Shown here in pieces: positions 27,556-36,901 of a stretch of DNA of 64,000 nt (position 1 is its first letter; the number at the start of each line of letters is the position of its first letter). Position numbers and translations under genes: made by a program. The notes below the pieces were generated by a model that was not told where the DNA came from, searched no databases, and saw nothing but the letters and a program-made list of their open reading frames with translations. The DNA comes from Alteromonas sp. CI.11.F.A3 (GTDB lineage Bacteria > Pseudomonadota > Gammaproteobacteria > Enterobacterales > Alteromonadaceae): positions 3,658,001 to 3,722,000 of the forward strand of contig NZ_CP136708.1 of the NCBI RefSeq assembly GCF_032925565.1, in the 5' to 3' direction.

Positions 27556-27984
27556 ATGACTAGTCATCTTTATTCAGCATTATCACAACAGGTCGCTAAT
27601 TTAGAGGGCCTGTGCTTGTTGCTGGAAAAAGAATTACATTTGATTAGCTCACGAGATGCAGAAACCTTGATGAGTCTGTTAGAAGATAAGTCTGCACTAT
27701 TAGAGTCTATTCAGGCTGCCGACCAAAAAGTCGAGGCCTTATATCGTCAAACTACAGACGAAACAATTAGTGCAGATGAACAAGGGTTAATGGATAAAGC
27801 GAAAAGTCTGTTAGAAGACTGTAAGTATAAAACCCAAATTAATCAGAAAGCCGTAGAGCAAGGACAGCTTCGCCTCACACACTTACGGAATCTGATGTTG
27901 GAAGTTCGCGCTAAAGAGTCGTTAACCTACGATAAGAAAGGCAAGCCAAATGCTGGCCGTTTAGGTTCAGGTATTAGCGCCTAA
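27556..27984 (+). CDS. flgN: Flagellar export chaperone FlgN
   Basis: 142 residues, alpha-helical. It has the FlgN family pattern LEGLCLLLEKELHLISSRDA near the start and a conserved basic tail (KAKESLTYDKKGKPN-like sequence near 115-130). It chaperones FlgK and FlgL. 10 nt after flgM, same transcript; ended by the bidirectional terminator at 28022-28050. Confidence 0.9.
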   Translation: MTSHLYSALSQQVANLEGLCLLLEKELHLISSRDAETLMSLLEDKSALLESIQAADQKVEALYRQTTDETISADEQGLMDKAKSLLEDCKYKTQINQKAVEQGQLRLTHLRNLMLEVRAKESLTYDKKGKPNAGRLGSGISA

Positions 27985-28021
27985 ATAATGCACTCGTCAC
28001 AAAATGTCAAAATAAGAATAC

Positions 28022-28050
28022 AAAAAAGCGCGTTTAATACGCGCTTTTTT
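28022..28050. terminator. Bidirectional terminator between flgN and flgP
   Basis: AAAAAAGCGCGT/ACGCGCTTTTTT stem with a 5-nt loop. It serves convergent flgN (plus) and flgP (minus). Confidence 0.93.
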
Positions 28051-28081
28051 GTGAGTGCTATTTAGCCATACATCTAAATAC

Positions 28082-28573
28082 TTAGTAGTATTTAATGTCT
28101 TTGATTCTTTGTGGCTTCGCAGTCGTCAAATAAATGTCGTAAACGCGATGCATATCTAGTTCAAGTTCGGTGGCATAGGTATCTTCACCCACGGGGTAAC
28201 TTTTTATTACCCTAGCCCCTCTAATGACTCCCTCGACAGAAGCCCGTAAGGTTTCATTATCCACCACAAGGCTAGACAGTGATTGATTACCTTCAATACG
28301 TTGTCCGTACACCTGCTCTGCAAGTTCTCTGTAAGCCTCTAGTTTTGACGCTTTGATTGCCATCAAGGTTTTCACCGTTTCGCTATCACCCCGTTGCGAC
28401 ATAATAGGGGCATAGCCTACAGCACTTAGCACAGGGTAACTGTCTGGCTCAACCGTCTCCCATTCCACATGTTTATCTACAAATAAACTGCATCCTGGCA
28501 AACCTGACAGGGCAGCGAATAATGCCGCTATCATCCATGCTCGGCAACTTACCAATTTCTTAAAAAACACCAT
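28082..28573 (-). CDS. flgP: FlgP-like LPP20-family flagellar lipoprotein
   Basis: 163 residues from the ATG at 28571-28573; an earlier in-frame start (28690) would put 39 polar residues before the signal peptide and is rejected. Signal peptide MIAALFAALSGLPGC with a lipobox-like Cys. The mature part has AIKASKLEAYRELAEQVYGQ and GARVIKSYPVGEDTYATELE, as in FlgP, an outer-membrane ring component in Vibrio. Divergent from flgT. A separate flgO is not visible in the window. Confidence 0.82.
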   Translation of the reverse strand: MVFFKKLVSCRAWMIAALFAALSGLPGCSLFVDKHVEWETVEPDSYPVLSAVGYAPIMSQRGDSETVKTLMAIKASKLEAYRELAEQVYGQRIEGNQSLSSLVVDNETLRASVEGVIRGARVIKSYPVGEDTYATELELDMHRVYDIYLTTAKPQRIKDIKYY

Positions 28574-28647
28574 CAGAGAAACCTCATTCTCAATTTTTCT
28601 ATTAATGGATAAGCAATGTTTACGCCTAAATTTTAAATTTGAAACAT

Positions 28648-28662
28648 TGGCATCTATTTCGC
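28648..28662 (+). promoter_or_regulatory. Sigma-54-like element upstream of flgT
   Basis: TGGCAT-N5-TCGC with correct GG-N10-GC spacing but two mismatches. It is 120 nt before the flgT start. Confidence 0.35.
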
Positions 28663-28781
28663 TTATATAAAATAGAGTAAAAATAGACACAAAAACTTAA
28701 AAAGAAACTGTTTTAAAAGAACACTGACCTAAATTAACTGATGTAGTGCTCCTTATCGCACTGCAACAAAAGGACAAGACT

Positions 28782-30011
28782 GTGCTTGGCATACGAACAT
28801 TCGCTAAATTGTTTTTAGTTAGCATCTCTTCTGTTAAAAGAAGATATCAAGCTAGATACGCCAATGTCGCCTTTTTCATGGCGCTGTTTTGCCTTGCTAC
28901 AGTAACGATAGGGCAAAGCCATGCCGCCTGGTATGAAGCCAAAGGCCAAGCCGTCATTGTAAATGGCAATAAAGAAAAAGCGCGTAGAGACGCCACTGAA
29001 GAAGCCCTAAAACAAGCTTTGTTATTCGCAGGTGCCTCGATAAGCAGTGTTCAGCAACTCACAAATGGGTTACTTGAAAGTGAAGATATTACCATTAGTA
29101 GTACAGGTGAAGTGGATCATCTCGAGCTTACTGATGAAGTGTGGCACAAGGATTATGTTACCGTAAGCGTCAGGGCAGATATCTTTCCTGCGGCAAAACA
29201 ATGCACCGCAGTTAAGTACGATAAGAATATTGCCACCAGTTACTTTATGGTGGAGAACCGCAATCATTTGGTTGAAGGAAAGATACCTAACTTTTCAGAA
29301 GCAGTGACAAGAAAACTAGCGACCGAAATGTCGTCGCAGGCGCAGAATTTAAATTTAGCGTACATTGCTCCGCACACCACACGATGGGGAGTTAATGGGC
29401 TTGAAGAAAATGTGCGTGCATTGTCACAACAATCAAATGCACAGTTTGTTTTAATTGGTAGCATTAGTGACGTTAGTGTCGAAAGACAACGACCCTCTTC
29501 GTTTGCGTTCTGGAAGGAAGAAAAAGCCACCCGATACTTTTCGCTAAGCATTAAGGTTTTCGACGGTATTAATAGTGGCTTGCTGCTACAGAAAGATTAC
29601 ATTACTGAAGCCAAGTGGCCTTTTGACAGATTTGCTGATGTAGACGAATTTTCATCGATCTTTTGGCGAACAGAATACGGTAATGCAATTAAAAAGCAGA
29701 TGCAGCAGTTAACCGCAGATATCAACGAGACTATTGCTTGCCAGCCAATGACTGGCCGAGTACTTAATGTTGCTGGTTCGCATATTTCAGTATCATTGGG
29801 GCGCGATAATGGCATAAAGAACGGTGATGAACTTTTTGTCTATCAAACCAGTGAGATTATCGACAGACACGGCAAGGCCTATTTGCAGTACCATATTTAT
29901 CCTGGTGCATTTGTTGTCGAAAATGCCTATGGCAATACCGCCAGACTGATTCATAAAGACAGTGGCATTATTGCGAATATCCAAGAGAGTGATTTCGTTA
30001 TTAAACGGTAA
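28782..30011 (+). CDS. flgT: Flagellar H-ring protein FlgT
   Basis: 409 residues from a GTG at 28782 with AAAGGA 7 nt upstream; a GTG 36 nt earlier lacks such a site. Signal-like core AFFMALFCLATVTIGQSHA, then AWYEAKGQAVIVNGNKEKAR, the FlgT N-terminal signature. The C-terminal part has an SH3-like GRVLNVAGSHISVSLGRDNG. FlgT builds the H ring around the basal body of the Na+-driven polar flagellum in Vibrio and supports MotX/MotY. The N-terminal 25 residues before the hydrophobic segment are unusually basic. Confidence 0.85.
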   Translation: MLGIRTFAKLFLVSISSVKRRYQARYANVAFFMALFCLATVTIGQSHAAWYEAKGQAVIVNGNKEKARRDATEEALKQALLFAGASISSVQQLTNGLLESEDITISSTGEVDHLELTDEVWHKDYVTVSVRADIFPAAKQCTAVKYDKNIATSYFMVENRNHLVEGKIPNFSEAVTRKLATEMSSQAQNLNLAYIAPHTTRWGVNGLEENVRALSQQSNAQFVLIGSISDVSVERQRPSSFAFWKEEKATRYFSLSIKVFDGINSGLLLQKDYITEAKWPFDRFADVDEFSSIFWRTEYGNAIKKQMQQLTADINETIACQPMTGRVLNVAGSHISVSLGRDNGIKNGDELFVYQTSEIIDRHGKAYLQYHIYPGAFVVENAYGNTARLIHKDSGIIANIQESDFVIKR

Positions 30012-30103
30012 CCGTAATAATTCTCTTCTACGTAGTACTTGGTTTCACATTTCCCCCATGCTATACCTATACTCAGGTATGAATATCTATATATAAATAC
30101 AGG

Positions 30104-30122
30104 AGCACCGTCTATAAGGTGC
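30104..30122 (+). terminator. Weak hairpin between flgT and lapG
   Basis: AGCACC/GGTGCT stem with a loop of about 8 nt and no T-run. It may end flgT or act as a leader structure for lapG. A TATAAT sequence lies at 30134-30139. Confidence 0.35.
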
Positions 30123-30160
30123 TTATACTTTCGTATAATAAATAATTAAAAAAATAAATC

Positions 30161-30841
30161 ATGACCCTTTCGATATTTGCGTCAAACTGCTTCGTAGTTT
30201 TAGCTCTTATGTTGACAGGACAGCAAATGAAGGATCATCTGTCTATAGAGTTCCCCGTTTTAGAAATGGAAGTAAAAACACGTTTTGGGGATGATAAAGC
30301 TCTAAATGTCAAAGCGTTAGAAGAAAAACTAAGTCAGCTAAACAATCTTTCAGTATCCACTCAGTTAGAAGGTGTGAACCGCTTCTTTGACGAGCATATT
30401 CAGTACGCCACCGATGATATTGTTTTCAAACAAAAGGACTACTGGGCTACCCCCGCCGAGCTTTTTGGCCATTCCCGTGGAGATTGTGAAGATTACGCCA
30501 TTGCAAAATATATAGCTCTGCTACACTTAGGCATTGATAGTACTAAACTTCGCTTAATTTATGTTAAAGCAAAGATTGGTAGAAGCCGCGTAACGCAAGC
30601 TCATATGGTATTAGGTTATTACGAAACTCCGTCTTCAGATCCCTTGGTCTTAGACAGCCTTGTTTCTGAAATATTGCCTGGTTCACAACGAACCGATCTC
30701 ATGCCTGTATTTAGCTTTAATGACGCTGGCATTTGGTCGCCTGGCAAAACCAAGCAGGTTTCCACTTCTACCAGTAGACTATCTCGGTGGCGCAACGTTA
30801 TTGAGCGCATGAAAAGTGAGGGAATAAAAAGACAATCCTGA
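30161..30841 (+). CDS. lapG: LapG: periplasmic transglutaminase-like cysteine protease
   Basis: 226 residues. The BTLCP catalytic triad is visible: Cys109 in GDCEDYA, His148 in TQAHMVLGYY and Asp165 in LVLDSL. DYWATP, before the Cys, is also conserved. An N-terminal hydrophobic segment (about 5-20) exports it but lacks the usual basic residues. An in-frame stop lies 2 codons upstream of the ATG, and no Shine-Dalgarno is visible, so translation may be weak. In Pseudomonas LapG cleaves the TAAG site of LapA; this window's adhesin has that site at residues 124-127. 7 nt before lapD. Confidence 0.93.
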   Translation: MTLSIFASNCFVVLALMLTGQQMKDHLSIEFPVLEMEVKTRFGDDKALNVKALEEKLSQLNNLSVSTQLEGVNRFFDEHIQYATDDIVFKQKDYWATPAELFGHSRGDCEDYAIAKYIALLHLGIDSTKLRLIYVKAKIGRSRVTQAHMVLGYYETPSSDPLVLDSLVSEILPGSQRTDLMPVFSFNDAGIWSPGKTKQVSTSTSRLSRWRNVIERMKSEGIKRQS

Positions 30842-30848
30842 GGAGTCT

Positions 30849-32786
30849 ATGTCAATAACAAGAGAGTTGTGGCTTGCCATTATAGCCGTTGTCCTTGTTG
30901 CCATTGTGGGGAGTGTATCCATTCACGGCGCAACAACAAAAGGCTATGTAGAAGAGCAGCTTTATTCTAAAAACCTCGATAATGCTAACATGCTGGCACT
31001 TACGCTAAGTGGTTTAGAAAAAGACGCTGATACACTAGATTTATTTATCATGTCCCAGTTTGATGTGGGGCACTATGCGTCAATAACACTGCAAAAGCCT
31101 GATGGCGAAATCATCTCAAGCCATACTCACACCACACAGCTAGATGAACAAACACCGGCTTGGTTTGCTTCATTGTTTAGTCCGAATGTCGAACCAGGCG
31201 TAGCTCAAGTCTCTGAAGGATGGGGCCAGTACGGTGTTGTTAATGTTCAAACCGATACTAGCTTTGCTGTGGCCTCTATGTGGAAAGCCACACTCCGGTT
31301 AATATTGGGGTTGTCTCTTGTGGGCACGGTGGCAGGTCTTATCGGTGCGTGGTTTTTACGCCTTATTATGCGCCCTCTCGACCAAGTTGTTGAGCAGGCT
31401 GAGTCTTTCAGCCAAATGCAGTTTGTTCAAGTAAGTGAACCACGAACCTTAGAATTAAAACGCGTAGTTAAAGCCATGAACTTCCTTGCACGTAATTCCC
31501 AACGAATTATGGATGAGGAAAATACACGTCTTGATCTTCTTCGCCACAAAACTCAGTTTGATGTTGAATCTGAATTAGCCAACCGCGACTATTTTATCTC
31601 TATTCTTAAAGGCCAGTTGGCATTTAGAGATACCGAAGGTGTGAATTGTATATTTTTTCTGAGGGTCGTGGGGGGCCGAGAAGCCTTTCTTCGCTCGGGG
31701 CCAGAAAACCGTAGAAAGCGACTTTTGCAATTTATCGCCAGTGTGAATGAATGCCTAGCACAGCACCATCATCACTACACCGATAGCAGAGTTGCTCGAA
31801 TGCAGAAAAATGAAATTGCCATACTACTAACGGAAGCTCATGACGTAGTGACAATTGCTGAAGCACTTCATGGTGCCTGCTTATCTGAACTGTCTGAGCC
31901 TGGCGACCCGAAATTGTATCAGTCTGTTGTGCGGCTTCGCCCTGAAGATGATGCTTCATCGGCATTAATGCGCCTCGATACATTACTTGATGACGCTGAA
32001 GATAGAAGGATGAGTGACCCATATTTAGAAGGCTCTCTCGACACCTCTATTTCGCTAGTGGAAGAAAACCGTTGGAATAAACTCCTTAAGGAAGGTATTG
32101 CTAATCAAGCGGTAGAGACATTTAACTTTCCGGTATTAGATGCTGAAAGAAAACTAGTTCATTATCAAAGCTGGGCGGGAATTGAAATAGATAATGACTT
32201 GAGAAAAAGTGGCTATTATACCCACTGGGCGAGGTATTTGGGCTTACTGCCAGCGTTAGAGCTAGCGACCATCAGCCACTTATTCTCTTATATTAGCAAA
32301 ACTCGAACTAAGGCAAAGTTTGCCTTTCTATGCTCTGAGCAGTTTTTGCTTGATCAAGAAACTTTAGCGCAACTGTATTTTCAAGTGAAAATGAACGAAA
32401 GTATTGCCCCACAACTTAACTTCGAAGTAAGGGAATCTACGGCGGCTCGCTTCCCTCACGAGTTCGAATCATTTTGCTCTACGCTGAAAGCGAAAGGGTG
32501 CGGCATCGGATTAAAACGGGTTGGAGAATCATTTTCTCAATTAATGAATGTGCAAGAAATTGGACTCGATTATGTGGTTATTGATTCTGCCTTTATGGCG
32601 GATATAGATCACAACCCTGCGAATCATGCCTTTATTAGAGGCTTCTGCTCACTCGCTCATACGTTTGGCATTCATGTTTACGCTGACGGTGTGAAAACAA
32701 ATAACACTAAAGAGCTATTTGTCGAATTAGGTGTTGATGGCGTGGTATCACATATTGAAGTTATAGAGCACCTTTTAAATGACTAA
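30849..32786 (+). CDS. lapD: LapD: inside-out c-di-GMP receptor with degenerate GGDEF and EAL domains
   Basis: 645 residues. TM1 about 8-27; LapD/MoxY periplasmic domain about 28-148 with Trp125 in EGWGQYG, the position of the LapG-contact Trp in P. fluorescens LapD; TM2 about 150-170; HAMP about 171-225. The GGDEF-type domain (about 240-400) lacks GGDEF (RMQKNEIAIL in its place). In the EAL-type domain (about 410-640) QSW stands for EAL. So it should bind c-di-GMP without turnover and hold LapG when the level is high. AGGAG ribosome site. The last 26 nt overlap the convergent luxR-type gene. Confidence 0.94.
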   Translation: MSITRELWLAIIAVVLVAIVGSVSIHGATTKGYVEEQLYSKNLDNANMLALTLSGLEKDADTLDLFIMSQFDVGHYASITLQKPDGEIISSHTHTTQLDEQTPAWFASLFSPNVEPGVAQVSEGWGQYGVVNVQTDTSFAVASMWKATLRLILGLSLVGTVAGLIGAWFLRLIMRPLDQVVEQAESFSQMQFVQVSEPRTLELKRVVKAMNFLARNSQRIMDEENTRLDLLRHKTQFDVESELANRDYFISILKGQLAFRDTEGVNCIFFLRVVGGREAFLRSGPENRRKRLLQFIASVNECLAQHHHHYTDSRVARMQKNEIAILLTEAHDVVTIAEALHGACLSELSEPGDPKLYQSVVRLRPEDDASSALMRLDTLLDDAEDRRMSDPYLEGSLDTSISLVEENRWNKLLKEGIANQAVETFNFPVLDAERKLVHYQSWAGIEIDNDLRKSGYYTHWARYLGLLPALELATISHLFSYISKTRTKAKFAFLCSEQFLLDQETLAQLYFQVKMNESIAPQLNFEVRESTAARFPHEFESFCSTLKAKGCGIGLKRVGESFSQLMNVQEIGLDYVVIDSAFMADIDHNPANHAFIRGFCSLAHTFGIHVYADGVKTNNTKELFVELGVDGVVSHIEVIEHLLND

Positions 32787-33360
32787 ACTCGCCAAGAGAC
32801 AGTAACAGCCCAATTCTGTCTTTTGCGTTTAACTTCTTTAAAAGCGAGCCAACATGCTCTTTAATTGTTCTTTCTGTGAGCTCAAGATTTCGCGCAATTT
32901 CTTTGTTGCTTAGCCCGTCAAGAATTCCCGTTAGTACATCTTTTTCCCGCGCCGTTAATGTCGCGATTTCAGGTACTTTTACTTTTAAACTCAGCGTGGT
33001 CGCAACAGCTGACGTTGTATTCACATAAAGCTCATTGGGTACCCAAATTCCGCCTTCTTTTAGCACACGGCTAACCGATTCAAAGAGAGATGGTTGGCCT
33101 AGTGCATGACAGTACGCCCTTGCGCCCAATAATAACGCAGTCTGCATTTCCGGCCTATCGTAATGATATGTCAATAAAACAACATTTCGACACTTCCCAC
33201 TAGCGGCAATAATATTTTCACGCCAATTTTTATGAAATGTCGACACCCAAATACTGTCTTCTTTCCCGCAACGTATATTTTCAATATCAGAAAACTCAAC
33301 CCAATCTATTGCGTCAACATCAAGGGCCTTTTGGGATGTAATCATAATGTAATGCTTCAT
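32761..33360 (-). CDS. LuxR/CsgD-type transcriptional regulator with degenerate receiver domain
   Basis: 199 residues. The C-terminal LuxR HTH (about 134-192) has LTAREKDVLTGILDGLSNKE then IARNLELTERTIKEHV. The N-terminal part aligns with a receiver fold (LLLGARAYCHA near 77-87) but the phospho-Asp position reads VLLTYHYD and the usual Lys is absent, so phosphorylation control is unlikely. Its ATG follows the lapC stop with no gap, so it is last in lapE-lapB-lapC-luxR. Probably regulates adhesin or secretion genes. VpsT-type regulators of this family bind c-di-GMP; whether this one does is not visible. Confidence 0.85.
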   Translation of the reverse strand: MKHYIMITSQKALDVDAIDWVEFSDIENIRCGKEDSIWVSTFHKNWRENIIAASGKCRNVVLLTYHYDRPEMQTALLLGARAYCHALGQPSLFESVSRVLKEGGIWVPNELYVNTTSAVATTLSLKVKVPEIATLTAREKDVLTGILDGLSNKEIARNLELTERTIKEHVGSLLKKLNAKDRIGLLLSLGEFSHLKGAL

Positions 33361-34725
33361 CTATCGCTCCCTAAGTGCAGATGACGTAACGGTGAAAAGT
33401 GGAGACAGAATGTAATTCAACACCGTCTTTTTGCCAGTCAAGATATCTACCTGAACAATCATGCCTGGCATGATATCTAGCGGTGCATCAGCAATGGTTC
33501 TCTTGGTTTCTAGACGGACTAGGAAGTACGTCTCATCTTTCTCATTGGTAATTGCATCAGCGCTTATATGCTTTACTTCAGCATCCATACCACCATATAT
33601 AGTGAAATCATAAGCGCTAAATTTTAAGATGGCTTTTTGCCCACCTCGAATGAACGCAATATCTTTAGGGGAAACCTTCGCTTCTACAATAAGTTGGTCG
33701 TCTTGAGGAATGAGCTCAATGACCGCACTTCCCGGTGTAATCACTCCACCAACGGTGTTAATTAGTAGACGCTGAACCGTGCCATTAATTGGCGACCTGA
33801 GTTCAGCTTGCGAGACTACATCTTCTAACGTGGTTTGCGATTGTTGAAGGGTTGCCATTTCACCCACCGCATCGGTTAATTCTTGATTCCACCGATTGAT
33901 GAGTTTTAGCCTACTTTCTTCTTTACTAATAACCTCTTCTTCGATGGTGGAAAGGCCTCGTTCGATAGCCACTTGTGACATGGCTATGTTTCCTTCAAGT
34001 TCTACAATTTGTCGCTCTAATCGTAAAATTTCAATTTCAGACACCGCACCAGAAGCCAACAAGGGTTTGGTAACGCCTAATTCTTTTTCAGTTAACGAAA
34101 GCACACTCTTGTATTGATATAGATTAGCTCTTTCTTGTTCAACATCTTGTTTGCGTTGTTGTATGCGACTATCTGAGCCTGCTGCTACTTCATTTAATTC
34201 AGCAAGATTTGAATCAAAAAGCTTTCTTTCGTTTTCAACAATTTTAGGAGCTTGTTCAACTAAATCGGGCGAGAAAGCTAAACGAGTATTGTGCGTTAAC
34301 GCTGAAAGGCGCTGCACCTTGGCGGCAAGGGCGGCAAATTGTGTTGTATTCTCTTCTAAACTTGAAATGTAGCGCGTAGGGTCGACACGAAGTAATACCT
34401 CGCCTTTTTGTACCTGTTGGCCTTCATTCACCAATATATCTTGAACGATACCACCATCATATGATTGGAGGATTTGCAGCTGTTGCGAAGGGATCACTTT
34501 CCCTTCCCCTTTAGCAACCTCGTCTATCTCTGCAAAATACGCCCAAATTAGCAATATGAGCAAGGCCACTGCTACGCTGTACAAAAGCCGTTTAGCTTTT
34601 GCAGGAGTTTGCATGATTCTGGCCCATTCAGCTTCAAGTACCCAATCTTGACCCGAGGGGGGCGCTAGCCAACCTCTAACTAGCTTATGTAGTATACTAT
34701 TTTTGTCGTCACTTTTAGTTTTCAC
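33361..34725 (-). CDS. lapC: LapC: type I secretion membrane-fusion (HlyD-family) protein
   Basis: 454 residues. A cytoplasmic N-tail is followed by one transmembrane segment (about 45-64), a biotinyl-lipoyl-like strand (GEGKVIPSQQLQILQSYDGG then IVQDILVNEGQQVQKGEVL), a long coiled coil (about 130-290) and the second half of the barrel (LRSPINGTVQRL; GMIVQVDILTGKK). It bridges LapB and LapE. GTG start inside a GTGA overlap with lapB. Confidence 0.93.
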   Translation of the reverse strand: MKTKSDDKNSILHKLVRGWLAPPSGQDWVLEAEWARIMQTPAKAKRLLYSVAVALLILLIWAYFAEIDEVAKGEGKVIPSQQLQILQSYDGGIVQDILVNEGQQVQKGEVLLRVDPTRYISSLEENTTQFAALAAKVQRLSALTHNTRLAFSPDLVEQAPKIVENERKLFDSNLAELNEVAAGSDSRIQQRKQDVEQERANLYQYKSVLSLTEKELGVTKPLLASGAVSEIEILRLERQIVELEGNIAMSQVAIERGLSTIEEEVISKEESRLKLINRWNQELTDAVGEMATLQQSQTTLEDVVSQAELRSPINGTVQRLLINTVGGVITPGSAVIELIPQDDQLIVEAKVSPKDIAFIRGGQKAILKFSAYDFTIYGGMDAEVKHISADAITNEKDETYFLVRLETKRTIADAPLDIMPGMIVQVDILTGKKTVLNYILSPLFTVTSSALRER

Positions 34726-36878
34726 TGTGCCGTCCTTTGCTTAGCGGGTACCGGCTTAAACTGAGGTAGAACGTCCTCTTTTTTACCATCAGCAATTATT
34801 TTTCCGTTTTCGATAACAATGACTCTGTCGACCAAATCCAGCAACGTAGTGCGGTGGGTATTGAGGATAAATGTTTTTCCTTTGATCGCTTCTCGAATAG
34901 TTTCTTTCATCATGGCTTCATTCGCTGAATCCATAGCGGAAGTAGGTTCGTCCATAATGAACATCGCGGGGTTGTAAATCAGTGCACGGGCCAGTGAAAC
35001 AGATTGGCGTTGCCCACCTGACAATTGCTTCCCACCTTCCCCAACTTGCTGTTCAAAACCGTTTCCGTGACTATTAACGACTTTCGCTAAGCCGCATTGC
35101 TTAGCGATTTCCCATAGCCTCTCGTCATCTACCCCTCGGTGTGCCGGCAATATACTTTCTTTTAGCGTGCCAGAGAAAAGATTCACATCTTGCGGTACAT
35201 AGCCTATGTTTTGCCTAAGAAGAACAGGATCGTATTGATTCATGTCAATCTCATCGAGTAACACTTGACCCGATTCGGCTTTATAGAACCCCATCAGTAA
35301 ACGATTCAATGTAGATTTACCGCAGCCATTCTTCCCCAGAATGGCAACGTGCTCACCTTGCTTAATTGAAAAATTGATATCTTTAAGTGCCAAGACGTTT
35401 TCATTAGGGTAGCGAAAACAAAGCTGCTTAATATCAAGGTTTCCGCTTAACTGGCTGGCGTTTTTAACCTGCTTGTTGTCACCACCTTCTGATGGCAGTG
35501 ACATGATATCGTCTAACGCATTTTTCGCAGTTTCAGCTTGATGATACTGAGCTAAAAGCGCAGCAGCTTGAGATACAGGCCCCATAGCCCGACTTGAAAG
35601 TAAGTACGCCGCTATCAGCCCACCTTGGGTAATTTCACCTTCAATAATAAGGTACACACCGGTAAGAATTATCACTACACCAACAGATTGTTGAATCCAT
35701 AGTGCAGAGTTGTTAACCGACATAGAAACCAAGCGTAATTTAGCATTCACTTTGGCCAAGAAGATGGTTTGCTTTTCCCATGCACTTTGCGTTCGGCTCT
35801 GATATCCAAAGGCTTTTAAATCTTCAAGGGCAGTAACACTTTCAGTAATTAATGAACTTTTTCTGGCGCTAATCTCCATCGACTCTTCAGACAATGAGCG
35901 CATGACTCGCTGTGCTTTTAGGGCATATAGAAAGAGAATGACCGTGCCCAATAAAATAGGGATGATGAGATAGATATCTATCATCGCGATGATAAACACA
36001 AACAGTAAACCAAATGGCAAATCAACCAAGGCGACCAAGGTCAGTGAGCCAAAGAAGTGACGAATACTCTCAAAAGATTGCAGGCTATTAATAAACGCAC
36101 CACTTTTGGCGGGCCTATTGGTTAAATCGATTGAAAGTACTTTTTCCATAATCTTTGCAGACATGGTGACATCTAAGCGACTAGCGGCAAGCTCTACAAA
36201 ATATTGTCTTAGGACACGTAAGAGAAAATCTGCCGCTAATACTAAAAGCACACCGATGGCTAGTGCCCACAATGTCTCCATTGCCGCGTTGGGCACCACA
36301 CGATCATATACATTCATCACAAACAGCGGGAGTGCTATCGATAACAGGCTAATGAATATTGATGCCAGTAGAACATCACGATATAAGTCATAGGCAGATT
36401 TCACTGATGACCAAAGCCAATGACCGACAGGGCTTTTTTCAACCTTGCCAGATGACGTTTCAGATTGGGAAACCGGACGTGCGAAAATTATGTAGCCGGT
36501 GAACTGGGAGGCGACTTTTTCACGTTCTACCGATACCACAGCGGTGTCTAACTCTGGGTAGGACACTTTCGCACTATCATCGGTTAATTCGTGTAAGACG
36601 CAGGCTTGTCTGCCTTCCATAATTAACACGGCAGGGAGCAAAGCATCGTTAATCTGCGTAATGTCTCTTTTTGCAGTACGACTTGCTAAACCAGCACGTT
36701 GGGCGGCACGCTCGAAGCCCGTGGGAGATAACTCACCATTATCTAGCGGCAAACCACTGAGTAGGCTTACTCGAGAAACCGAAATATTATGTGCTCGACA
36801 AATAATCATCAAGCAATCCATCAGCACGCCACCTTGATTTTCCAAATAAGACAGCGCACCATTTTCTCCCTGAACCAT
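34722..36878 (-). CDS. lapB: LapB: type I secretion ABC transporter with C39-like domain
   Basis: 718 residues. An N-terminal C39-like domain (about 15-140) starts LMDCLMIICRAHNISVSRVS; the Cys is not in a peptidase Q-x-x-x-x-x-C context, so it is probably a substrate-docking domain. Transmembrane region about 165-440. Nucleotide-binding domain about 475-705 with Walker A GKNGCGKS, signature LSGGQRQ and Walker B MFIMDEPT. It drives export of the giant adhesin. Strong GGAGG ribosome site; 23 nt after lapE. Confidence 0.95.
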   Translation of the reverse strand: MVQGENGALSYLENQGGVLMDCLMIICRAHNISVSRVSLLSGLPLDNGELSPTGFERAAQRAGLASRTAKRDITQINDALLPAVLIMEGRQACVLHELTDDSAKVSYPELDTAVVSVEREKVASQFTGYIIFARPVSQSETSSGKVEKSPVGHWLWSSVKSAYDLYRDVLLASIFISLLSIALPLFVMNVYDRVVPNAAMETLWALAIGVLLVLAADFLLRVLRQYFVELAASRLDVTMSAKIMEKVLSIDLTNRPAKSGAFINSLQSFESIRHFFGSLTLVALVDLPFGLLFVFIIAMIDIYLIIPILLGTVILFLYALKAQRVMRSLSEESMEISARKSSLITESVTALEDLKAFGYQSRTQSAWEKQTIFLAKVNAKLRLVSMSVNNSALWIQQSVGVVIILTGVYLIIEGEITQGGLIAAYLLSSRAMGPVSQAAALLAQYHQAETAKNALDDIMSLPSEGGDNKQVKNASQLSGNLDIKQLCFRYPNENVLALKDINFSIKQGEHVAILGKNGCGKSTLNRLLMGFYKAESGQVLLDEIDMNQYDPVLLRQNIGYVPQDVNLFSGTLKESILPAHRGVDDERLWEIAKQCGLAKVVNSHGNGFEQQVGEGGKQLSGGQRQSVSLARALIYNPAMFIMDEPTSAMDSANEAMMKETIREAIKGKTFILNTHRTTLLDLVDRVIVIENGKIIADGKKEDVLPQFKPVPAKQRTAQ

Positions 36879-36901
36879 TAACCCTCCACGTCCTTTGCGA
36901 A

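Noticed and set aside
28574..28690. Extended FlgP start at 28690
   Set aside because: It would place about 39 polar residues before the lipoprotein signal peptide; the ATG at 28573 has a GAGG site and gives a normal signal.
36440..36880. Active C39 peptidase domain in LapB (bacteriocin-type processing)
   Set aside because: The domain is present, but the expected catalytic Cys context is missing and the substrate lacks a double-glycine leader; it fits the C39-like docking domain of adhesin exporters.
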